Part shown: positions 1 through 5,089 of the stretch, one piece after another
Layout: each line of letters opens with the position of its first letter
Position numbering within the stretch: position 1 is the stretch's first letter
NCBI GenBank assembly: GCA_021803885.1
Contig: JAJZKY010000423.1
Span: forward strand, 1 to 5,089
DNA length: 5,089 nucleotides
Reading direction: 5' to 3'
Source: Planctomycetota bacterium
GTDB lineage: Bacteria > Planctomycetota > Phycisphaerae > WQYP01 > JAJZKY01
The notes under the pieces: generated by a model
What the model was told of the DNA's origin: nothing
Database searches by the model: none
The model's input: the letters and a program-made list of their open reading frames with translations, nothing else
Position numbers and translations under genes: made by a program

Positions 1-223
1 CGGATTCGACCGCGCCCGGGTTGGTTACGTCCACGGCGGCAAAGCGGGCGTCCGCGCCCAGAGCCTTCAACTCTGCCTCCCAGCTCTCACCCGCCTCTGC
101 CTTCACGTCCCATCCGGCCACGCGGGCGCCTTCGCGCGCAAAGCGCACAGCCGTCGCTTTGCCGATCCCCGCCGCCGCGCCTGTCACCAGCACGCGCTTG
201 CCACGCAAGCTCTCGAAGCTCAT
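1..223 (-). CDS. Short-chain dehydrogenase/reductase (SDR), N-terminal fragment
   Basis: This is the first 74 residues of a classical SDR, an NAD(P)-dependent oxidoreductase expected in the cytoplasm; the rest lies beyond position 1. The Rossmann-fold glycine motif TGAAAGIG is at residues 14-21, directly after strand 1 (KRVLV). A Trp-Asp pair at 38-39 closes strand 2; in this family an acidic residue there usually favours NAD(H) over NADP(H). VDVT at 64-67 is the usual adenine-contacting Asp motif. The catalytic Ser-Tyr-Lys region is outside the window, so substrate and exact subfamily (FabG-like or other) cannot be told. The ATG at 223-221 is chosen because an AAGGAGA Shine-Dalgarno lies just upstream and the N-terminus has the normal SDR length before the glycine motif. 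It is co-directional with the receptor gene, 104 bp downstream of its stop, so it may be read through from it. Confidence 0.93.
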   Translation of the reverse strand, partial: MSFESLRGKRVLVTGAAAGIGKATAVRFAREGARVAGWDVKAEAGESWEAELKALGADARFAAVDVTNPGAVES

Positions 224-226
224 ACG

Positions 227-234
227 TTCTCCTT
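227..234 (-). promoter_or_regulatory. Shine-Dalgarno of the SDR gene
   Basis: On the minus strand the bases read AAGGAGAA, four bases before the ATG at 223. This is a near-consensus ribosome binding site. It fixes the SDR start and shows the gene can be translated independently of the upstream receptor. Confidence 0.8.
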
Positions 235-274
235 GCCGCTCGTCTTGGTCCTGAATGCCGCGTATTCCTCGTGA

Positions 275-315
275 TGTCCCACACTGCCCGCAAGCGCCGC
301 GGACAGCCTGGGACA
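275..315 (-). terminator. Strong hairpin in the receptor 3' spacer, possible terminator or processing element
   Basis: Two nested stems are visible. The outer arms are TGTCCCA (275-281) and TGGGACA (309-315), 7 bp and perfect. The inner arms are CTGCCCGC (284-291) and GCGGACAG (299-306), 8 bp with one imperfect pair. The loop is 7 nt (292-298), and a 2x2 internal loop separates the stems. The imperfect pair is a C-A mismatch in plus-strand RNA but a G-U wobble in minus-strand RNA, which fits a structure formed in the receptor transcript. It begins 12 nt after the receptor stop codon. There is no T-run after it, so it is not a standard intrinsic terminator. It could be a U-tract-less terminator, a 3'-end stabiliser, or a structure that lowers readthrough into the SDR gene. 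Confidence 0.55.
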
Positions 316-327
316 CCCGCCGCATGG

Positions 328-3300
328 TCAGAAGTGGTATTTCAGCACGAACTGAACGACGCGCGGTCCCGACGCGGAGAGGGCCGGCGTCGTGCCCGCC
401 GTGCTGGGCACCGCAATGTTGTTGTTGGGATTGTTGAAGTTCTCCCAGTTGCCCACGTTGAACAGCTCCGCCCGGAACTGCACGCCGCTGTTCTCCTTGA
501 TCGGGAAGTTCCGGATGATGCTCAGGTCCACGTTCTTTTGTCCCGGCCCGCGCAGGAAATTGCGCGGCGTATTGCCGTAAGGCGGAAAGTACACCCCCGC
601 ATCGCACTGGTAGGCATTGGGGTTGAATTCGGTCCCGGCGGGCTTCGGCGCCACCGTCCCGGTGACGTAATCCGCGCGGCTGTTGATGGACGAGCCAATG
701 ATGCAATTCACGGAGTACGGCGTCCCCGACTGGAAAGTCATAATGCTCGCCATCTGCCAGTTGTTGGCCACCGTGGCCGCCAGTCTCGATCCGCCTTTGA
801 ATGGCGCGCCCTCGTCCAGCAGACCGCTCAGCACCAGCCGGTGCTTGCGGTCGTAATCGGAAAGCCCTCGCTGGCTTGCCGGATCGTTCTGGTTTCCCGG
901 CAGCGCCGCCAGCTCGTTCTCCGGCGCTCCCGAGTAGTTGTCGATCGACTTGCCGAACGTGTAGGACGCCACCATCTGCAGATGCTGATCCATTCGCTTG
1001 GTCAGGCTCGCTTGCAGCGAGTTGTATTCGCTGTTGGCGCTGTTATTCACGTACTCCAGGCCGTTAAACGCTTTGTTCGTGGAGAAGGCCGCGCCGAATG
1101 GCGCCACTCCCGGATACTGATTCAGTGTCAGCACATTGAGCAGCTTCACGCCCTTCACGCCCACGTATGCCACTTGCACAAGCCAGCTGCGCCACGGCTC
1201 AACCTGCGTGCTCAGGCTGTACTGATACGCATACGGCGACGCAAACTTCGGGTTCACGTAGTAGCCGCTGATCGGCGTCGAAACCGCCAGCGGCGTGTTG
1301 TAGTAGTAGAGCGGCAGCGCCGCGGGTACGGTCGCCTGCATCGGGAAGGTTACGCCCGTGAAGTTCGGGAACGGCGTTTCCAGGTTGCCGAAGCCCGCCC
1401 CCACGATGTCATACGGATAGTTGAAGATCTGCAGGTTGGCGATGCGCGACGAAACCCGGTCGTGATACACGCCAAATCCGCCCCGCACCGTCAGGTTCCA
1501 GCGCGCCGGCGGCTGCCAGGCAAAACCAACGCGCGGATCAAGGGCAAGTTGGTTGTTATAAAGAGGATTGCCGCCGAGTACGAATCCCGCGTTCGTTCCC
1601 GTGCACGATGCGGTCGCCGTCGTACATCCCGAAGGATTGTTGGCCGCAAAGACACCAGGCAGGAAGTTCACCATCCGGTTGTGGATGTCGCTCGGTCCGC
1701 CAAACCGGTTCAGGCGCAGCCTGGCGTTCAGCATCAGCCGCGGCGTAAGCCGGAAGTCGTCCTGGAAAAAGAAGTCGCTGTCCCACATGCGGATGCCGCG
1801 ATCTGGGACCCCGTCGCCCAGCAGCCCGGTGATATTGCCGGGCAGGCCGCCCAGTGCCGCGTTCGCATCGTTGCCGCCCAGCAGAAACGACCCAAAGTTG
1901 TTCACGATCTCCTCGCCCCGCGTGAAAGCGTGAAAGTAGAAGTCCACGTGGTGGCGCAGCACGTCAAACCCGAAGCGCATGCTGTTTCTGCCCTTGTTCC
2001 AAGTCACCATCTCCGTGTACATGAAGGTTTCCGTCACGCTCTTCTGGTCGGAGAGCGGCGCCGGACCCACGGTAAAGTCGCCCGTCAGCCCAATCGTCGC
2101 CAACCCGCTGTATCTGCTCGCCAGCGAGTTGTAGATGCCCATCTGCGCGTTGGTAAAAGGCTCCGTGGGATACGAAACTCCGTGAATCCGGCTGAAGCCG
2201 ATGCGCATGTCATTCAGCAGCGACGGGCTGAATACGTGGGTCTCATCCAGGGACAGCAGCCGGTAGCGGAAGTTCAGCGGCGCACCGTAGCCCGGAGCCT
2301 CGTTCGCATTCGCGCCCAGAAAGCTGAAGATTCCCTGATATTCCGGCGAGTTTGACGAGAAGAACTTGCCGCTGAAGTGATCCCCGGAGCCGATGTTCTG
2401 GTCCAGATTCACGTCAAACTGATTCTCGTCAAAGGTGGACCGGGTGCTGATCGTCGTCGGCACCGTGCAGAACGTTGCGGGCGCTCCGCTGTAGGAGAAC
2501 AGTGCAGACGCCGCCGTCGAGCAGGGCCTTCCCGCCGCCGCGCTTGGAATCGCATAGTGCCCGTTGGGCAGCTTGGCCTGCAACAACGCCAGCGCCGTCG
2601 GATCAATCGGCGTCGGCCAGCGATAGATGAGCGGCCACGGATAATTGCCCGGCGCCGCGTAGTATCCCCCCAGGCCCAGCGAGTTCGCATAATTCACCAG
2701 CGTCGCCGTCGAGCGGTCGTTGGTCAGCCCGCTGGGAACGTTCAGGTATGACAGGCTCGAAAACGGATCGGCGCCGTTCACCTCGCGCTGTCCCTGGTAC
2801 GACAGGAAAAAGAACGTCTTTTCCTTCACCAGCGGCCCGCCCAGCGTGGCGCCGTACTGGTTCTTCTTCAGCGCCGGCCGCGGCTGCCCCTGCTGCTTCA
2901 GAAAGTAGTCGTTTGCGTTCAGCGCGTCATTGCGGAAGTACTCAAACACACTCCCGTGAAACTGGCTGCCCCCCGATTTCGTGACCAGCGCCACATTCCC
3001 GCCCAGGTTTCGCCCTTGCGTGGCGTCGTAGAGCGAGGTCTGCACAATGAACTCCTTGACCGCGTCGATCGAAGGCACGGGAATGTTCGGCGTCGAATTC
3101 GTTCCGATCGAGTTCACCTGAATGCCGTCGATAAGCACGTTATTGCTCGTCGCCTGCTGGCCGTTCACGTTGATGTCCACATCGCCGCGGCCCAGCGCGA
3201 TGTTGTTGGTCAGCGGAATGGTGGTTCCCGGCTGCAGACCCAGCAGTTGCTGGTAATTGCGCGTGGGCAGCGGCAGCTCGTGAACTTCCTGCTCCTCCAC

Positions 3301-3708
3301 CACGCGGCCTATGGTGGGATTTTCGGTCTGCACCAGCGGCGCCCGCTCGGTGACCTGCACGTTGGTTGTGGCTGCCCCCACCTGCATTTGCGGCGAAACG
3401 TCCGCCGTCTGCGTCACGCCTACCGTGATCCCCGTCGCCGTGTACGTCGCAAACCCCGCCGCCGTCACCTCCAGCGAGTACTCGCCCGGCTCCACGCCGG
3501 AAAACCGGTAATATCCCTCGCCGCTCGATTCCGTTGCCCGCGTCTGTCCCGTGGGTGATGTCAGCACCACCTTGGCCCCCGCAATCACCGCGCCGGAAGG
3601 GTCGTGAATCGTTCCCGTAATCTGTCCTGTTGTTGCTGTCTGGGCCCCCAAATAGGCTGCGGACGCAAGCATGGCGCCCAACAGCATGGCTGTGAGTTGG
3701 ATCCTCAT
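328..3708 (-). CDS. TonB-dependent outer-membrane receptor, CarboxypepD_reg-like/Oar type
   Basis: This is a complete 1126-residue outer-membrane beta-barrel of the kind that takes up large or scarce substrates using TonB/ExbBD energy. Residues 1-22 look like a Sec signal peptide, with likely cleavage after LGA. A carboxypeptidase-regulatory-like beta-sandwich follows (about 28-112, GQITGTIHDPSGAVIAGAKV). The plug is at about 120-245 and includes NVLIDGIQVN (191-200). The barrel fills the rest, with typical family segments GGNVALVTKSGG (236-247), GATLGGPL (286-293), FFFQDDFRLTPRL (646-658) and SDYDRKHRLVLSG (950-962). The chain ends in VLKYHF; a terminal Phe is the usual Bam recognition signal. 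Six cysteines occur as three close pairs (396/414, 695/702, 1002/1035). The frame is open upstream to 3864, but the ATG at 3708 is preferred: it has a GAGAGGTG ribosome site, begins a signal peptide, and avoids overlapping the TetR gene. The substrate is unknown; acidobacterial relatives are often loosely linked to glycans, which is not shown here. Confidence 0.95.
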   Translation of the reverse strand: MRIQLTAMLLGAMLASAAYLGAQTATTGQITGTIHDPSGAVIAGAKVVLTSPTGQTRATESSGEGYYRFSGVEPGEYSLEVTAAGFATYTATGITVGVTQTADVSPQMQVGAATTNVQVTERAPLVQTENPTIGRVVEEQEVHELPLPTRNYQQLLGLQPGTTIPLTNNIALGRGDVDINVNGQQATSNNVLIDGIQVNSIGTNSTPNIPVPSIDAVKEFIVQTSLYDATQGRNLGGNVALVTKSGGSQFHGSVFEYFRNDALNANDYFLKQQGQPRPALKKNQYGATLGGPLVKEKTFFFLSYQGQREVNGADPFSSLSYLNVPSGLTNDRSTATLVNYANSLGLGGYYAAPGNYPWPLIYRWPTPIDPTALALLQAKLPNGHYAIPSAAAGRPCSTAASALFSYSGAPATFCTVPTTISTRSTFDENQFDVNLDQNIGSGDHFSGKFFSSNSPEYQGIFSFLGANANEAPGYGAPLNFRYRLLSLDETHVFSPSLLNDMRIGFSRIHGVSYPTEPFTNAQMGIYNSLASRYSGLATIGLTGDFTVGPAPLSDQKSVTETFMYTEMVTWNKGRNSMRFGFDVLRHHVDFYFHAFTRGEEIVNNFGSFLLGGNDANAALGGLPGNITGLLGDGVPDRGIRMWDSDFFFQDDFRLTPRLMLNARLRLNRFGGPSDIHNRMVNFLPGVFAANNPSGCTTATASCTGTNAGFVLGGNPLYNNQLALDPRVGFAWQPPARWNLTVRGGFGVYHDRVSSRIANLQIFNYPYDIVGAGFGNLETPFPNFTGVTFPMQATVPAALPLYYYNTPLAVSTPISGYYVNPKFASPYAYQYSLSTQVEPWRSWLVQVAYVGVKGVKLLNVLTLNQYPGVAPFGAAFSTNKAFNGLEYVNNSANSEYNSLQASLTKRMDQHLQMVASYTFGKSIDNYSGAPENELAALPGNQNDPASQRGLSDYDRKHRLVLSGLLDEGAPFKGGSRLAATVANNWQMASIMTFQSGTPYSVNCIIGSSINSRADYVTGTVAPKPAGTEFNPNAYQCDAGVYFPPYGNTPRNFLRGPGQKNVDLSIIRNFPIKENSGVQFRAELFNVGNWENFNNPNNNIAVPSTAGTTPALSASGPRVVQFVLKYHF

Positions 3709-3712
3709 ATCG

Positions 3713-3720
3713 CACCTCTC
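3713..3720 (-). promoter_or_regulatory. Shine-Dalgarno deciding the receptor start
   Basis: The minus strand reads GAGAGGTG here, with the GAGG core six bases before the ATG at 3708. Together with the signal peptide that begins at this ATG, it selects this start over the in-frame ATG 52 codons upstream at 3864, whose extra residues are hydrophilic and would hide the signal peptide. Confidence 0.7.
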
Positions 3721-3789
3721 GATCTTTCCTGTTGCCTGGGCTAACGCGATATCTTTTTGCCTGTCCGGACCTTGACGGCCAGATTGTCT

Positions 3790-3808
3790 GATTTTTTCCT
3801 GCTCCGCC
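3790..3808. repeat. 19-bp inverted repeat, internal arm
   Basis: GATTTTTTCCTGCTCCGCC here is the exact reverse complement of the last 19 bases of the window (5071-5089). This arm lies in the basic C-terminal tail of the TetR reading frame (about codons 229-235). Confidence 0.7.
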
Positions 3809-4181
3809 CCGGAGACCCCTGGCGACCGGCCGCGGGCCGCGGACCTGCCCCATCGATCCTCCATATGCCGTTCAGCGCCATGTCGATCATCCTGCGGATC
3901 GCCGTGTCTTCCGCGACCCCAAGGTGCTGCTCGCCGCCAAACAGCCGTTCCACCAGGAAATAGGTGAGGATCTGCATGTAAATGGTCGCCAATACGAAGC
4001 CGGGGTCAATGCCGCACCACGAGGGATTGGCCGCCACCTTTTTCAACTGCCCGTCGAGTGGCCAGTTGAACTGCTCCGGCACGTTGTGAAAACTGTGCGC
4101 GAAGTGCTGGTTGTTGAACTCGACCACGTCGATGTACATCAGCTTCCAATAATCGGCGTGATCGTAGACAAAGGAGCGGAT

Positions 4182-4250
4182 CTCCCGCGCCAGGCCCTCC
4201 AGGTTGTGCCGCGAAAACGGCTACGCGGCGCTCTGGAACTCCCGCGCCAG
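4182..4250. repeat. 12-bp direct repeat flanking the amber codon
   Basis: CTCCCGCGCCAG occurs at 4182-4193 and 4239-4250, 57 bp apart. Both copies encode Leu-Ala-Arg-Glu in the TetR frame with identical codons, one on each side of the TAG at 4221-4223. Confidence 0.6.
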
Positions 4251-4500
4251 CCAGGAACGGATGCGCTTCTGATAGCTCGAGACCACGCTCTTCTGGTAAC
4301 TGTGTACGACGCTCTCGTAAAGCGCGTCCTTGGTGGGGAAGTAGGTGTAAATCGCCCCCGTTGACATCTGCGCCAGCTCGGCAATGTCGCGAATGTTCGT
4401 CCCGTGAAAACCCTGCCGCGTGAACAGGCTGAAGGCAGCCTCCTCTATCTGGCGGCGATTCTGGTCGACGCGGTGCTTGCCGAGCTTGGGCATAACCGAA

Positions 4501-4514
4501 TGAACGCTTGTTCA
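4501..4514. promoter_or_regulatory. Candidate TetR operator 1
   Basis: TGAACGCTTGTTCA is an inverted repeat with perfect 5-bp arms (TGAAC/GTTCA) around a 4-bp centre, the size expected for a TetR dimer site. It lies 8 bp upstream of the regulator ATG, inside the expected mRNA leader. Binding here would fit autorepression. The match is by symmetry and position only. Confidence 0.55.
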
Positions 4515-4519
4515 AAAAA

Positions 4520-4533
4520 TGAACGATCGTGTT
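4520..4533. promoter_or_regulatory. Candidate TetR operator 2, degenerate second copy
   Basis: TGAACGATCGTGTT repeats the left half of operator 1: AATGAACG occurs at 4499-4506 and 4518-4525, an offset of 19 bp. It contains the perfect palindrome ACGATCGT, while its outer right arm is degraded. It abuts the candidate -10 element, so a bound repressor would sit over the transcription start. Confidence 0.45.
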
Positions 4534-4562
4534 TTTTAGCATTATGGAAACGCCAATGTCAA
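4533..4562 (-). promoter_or_regulatory. Candidate sigma70-type promoter for the tetR-receptor unit
   Basis: On the minus strand a perfect TTGACA (-35) lies at 4562-4557 and TAAAAA (-10, four of six consensus bases) at 4538-4533, with an 18-bp spacer. The predicted start falls near 4526, inside operator 2, giving a leader of about 30 nt. A CATAAT hexamer (4548-4543) also occurs, but it is only 10 bp from the -35, too close to pair with it. The segment is AT-richer than its surroundings, as expected for a promoter. Confidence 0.5.
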
Positions 4563-4678
4563 GGAGATTTTTTCCGGGCCCGCACCCCGATCCGGTCTGG
4601 CCGCCGCCGCGCCATGCCGCTTTCAGGGCGGCGTTGAAGCTGTCTCCCGCGAAGTTACACAACCTTCGTCCATCTTTC

Positions 4679-4695
4679 GCCTCTGCCGAAGAGGC
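4679..4695 (-). terminator. Small hairpin downstream of the methyltransferase-like gene, weak terminator candidate
   Basis: GCCTCT (4679-4684) and AGAGGC (4690-4695) form a perfect 6-bp stem with a 5-nt loop, about 65 nt past the stop codon of the upstream gene. No T-run follows on the minus strand, so termination is uncertain. I see nothing else convincing between this hairpin and the candidate promoter. Confidence 0.25.
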
Positions 4696-4760
4696 CGATC
4701 CCGCGCACGCTGGCGATTCACTCCCCGCCATCACAAACTCGCTCCCAGACAGGAATCCCG

Positions 4761-5089
4761 TTACGGATGGCGGCTCATTGCGGCCGTTCTTGTCCCCAGT
4801 CCCGCGCAATCCCATCCTCGCAGGCGCGGCCGCCATCGATTCACGTTCCGGCAATAGAGTTCGTAATCCGCGCCGAACTTCCGGCTTAGCGTCGGCTCCT
4901 CATACGCCACAACAAAGATGTGTACTCCCACAGCGACGGCAATCACGGCTCCGATTGCGAATAAGTTGGCCTGTCCGAATACAACCCACAATCCGATCCA
5001 GCCTGTCGCAAAGCCCAGGTACATGGGATTGCGCACGTAGCGGTACGCGCCCACAACCACCAGCCGCTTCGGCGGAGCAGGAAAAAATC
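4761..5089 (-). CDS. Isoprenylcysteine carboxyl methyltransferase (ICMT/PEMT)-like membrane protein, C-terminal fragment
   Basis: The last 108 residues are visible; the start is beyond the window. PPKRLVVVGAYRYVRNPMYL, at residues 5-24 of the fragment, is the family signature: a short lead-in, then the conserved RYVRNPMY. Two hydrophobic segments follow (about 24-38 and 42-61), then the Glu-Glu pair of YEEPTL (62-67) and a C-terminal YELYCRNVNRWRPRL. In characterised ICMT/PEMT enzymes the region between the Arg-Asn-Pro motif and the Glu pair binds S-adenosylmethionine at the membrane face. Bacterial members are mostly uncharacterised, so methylation of a small or lipid-like substrate is an inference. 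A GTG at 5060 is an apparent internal start only: the frame stays open to the window edge and the upstream residues (FFPAPPKRL) fit the family. It ends at TAA 4763-4761. It is separated from the regulator by about 270 bp with its own promoter, so it is probably a neighbouring unit. Confidence 0.9.
   Translation of the reverse strand, partial: FFPAPPKRLVVVGAYRYVRNPMYLGFATGWIGLWVVFGQANLFAIGAVIAVAVGVHIFVVAYEEPTLSRKFGADYELYCRNVNRWRPRLRGWDCAGLGTRTAAMSRHP
5071..5089. repeat. 19-bp inverted repeat, window-end arm
   Basis: GGCGGAGCAGGAAAAAATC runs to the last base of the window and is the exact reverse complement of 3790-3808. The match stops on the inner side (5070 does not pair with 3809), and whether it extends past 5089 cannot be seen. 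It lies within the ICMT-like frame, encoding FFPAPP on the minus strand. Confidence 0.7.

Larger units (their letters stand above)
3741..4493 (-). pseudogene. TetR-family transcriptional regulator interrupted by an in-frame amber codon
   Basis: From the ATG at 4493 the frame gives 90 residues with a clear TetR N-terminal DNA-binding domain: helix 1 at about 12-28 (RRQIEEAAFSLFTRQGF), then the helix-turn-helix at about 33-52 (NIRDIAELAQMSTGAIYTYF) followed by PTKDALYESVV. Codon 91 is TAG (4223-4221). The same frame then continues open for 159 codons, with residues typical of a TetR ligand-binding domain: SFVYDHADYWKLMYIDVVEF, then FVLATIYMQILTYFLVERLF. It ends at TAG 3743-3741. No frameshift is needed; one base change would restore a 250-residue protein, somewhat long for the family because of a basic tail of about 36 residues (codons 215-250). 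It lies 32 bp upstream of the receptor on the same strand, so it is probably its regulator and its own repressor. The stop may be a real nonsense mutation, a sequencing error or, less likely, a functional truncation or readthrough site. No strong ribosome site precedes the ATG. Confidence 0.85.

Noticed and set aside
271..2355. A 694-codon open frame on the plus strand opposite the receptor gene
   Set aside because: It is antisense to a clearly real coding region and its product is an Arg/His/Val-rich string with no recognisable domain. Long antisense frames are expected from GC-rich codon use.
3140..3853. A 237-codon minus-strand frame over the receptor N-terminus
   Set aside because: It is a Gly/Arg-rich shadow of the receptor coding sequence in another frame, without a recognisable motif.
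3709..3864. A 52-residue N-terminal extension of the receptor starting at 3864
   Set aside because: It overlaps the TetR 3' end, is hydrophilic, precedes an obvious signal peptide, and a good ribosome site marks the ATG at 3708.
4221..4223. TAG as a recoded sense codon (pyrrolysine or a suppressed amber)
   Set aside because: TetR regulators are not known to use it, no recoding machinery or structure is visible, and TAG also ends this same frame at 3741-3743. A mutation or base-call error is simpler.
4575..4582. CGGGCCCG palindrome upstream of the promoter
   Set aside because: An 8-bp GC palindrome is common in GC-rich DNA and has no second copy or positional support as a binding site.
4006..4854. 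A 282-codon minus-strand frame overlapping the TetR gene and the upstream spacer
   Set aside because: It is a shifted frame across the TetR coding region with no domain-like sequence; the TetR frame explains the region far better.

Overview
The window looks like a GC-rich bacterial chromosome segment, most likely from an Acidobacteriota (Terriglobia-type) genome. The lineage guess rests on the large TonB-dependent receptor of the CarboxypepD_reg-like/Oar type with a TetR-family gene directly upstream, an arrangement that is very common there. It is an inference from gene style, not a marker-gene assignment.

All four genes lie on the minus strand, so the biological order runs from high to low coordinates. 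(1) 5089-4761: the C-terminal part of a membrane isoprenylcysteine carboxyl methyltransferase-like protein, cut by the window edge. (2) 4760-4494: a spacer of about 270 bp holding a weak hairpin, a candidate sigma70-type promoter and two TetR-like operator sites at its downstream end. (3) 4493-3741: a TetR-family regulator interrupted by an in-frame amber codon at codon 91, with homologous-looking sequence continuing in the same frame on both sides. (4) 3708-328: a complete outer-membrane TonB-dependent receptor of 1126 aa, starting 32 bp after the regulator. (5) 327-224: a spacer with a strong hairpin of 41 nt. (6) 223-1: the N-terminal part of a short-chain dehydrogenase/reductase with a good Shine-Dalgarno, cut by the window edge.

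The likely working unit is regulator plus receptor. The regulator would bind the operators over its own promoter and control itself and the receptor, and the SDR downstream may be co-transcribed. The substrate cannot be read from the sequence. The points most worth a second look are the amber codon in the regulator, the tandem operator layout, a perfect 19-nt inverted repeat linking the end of the window to the regulator's tail, and the hairpin after the receptor gene. I see no clear evidence of a wholly new system: no CRISPR array, transposase, tRNA or rRNA.
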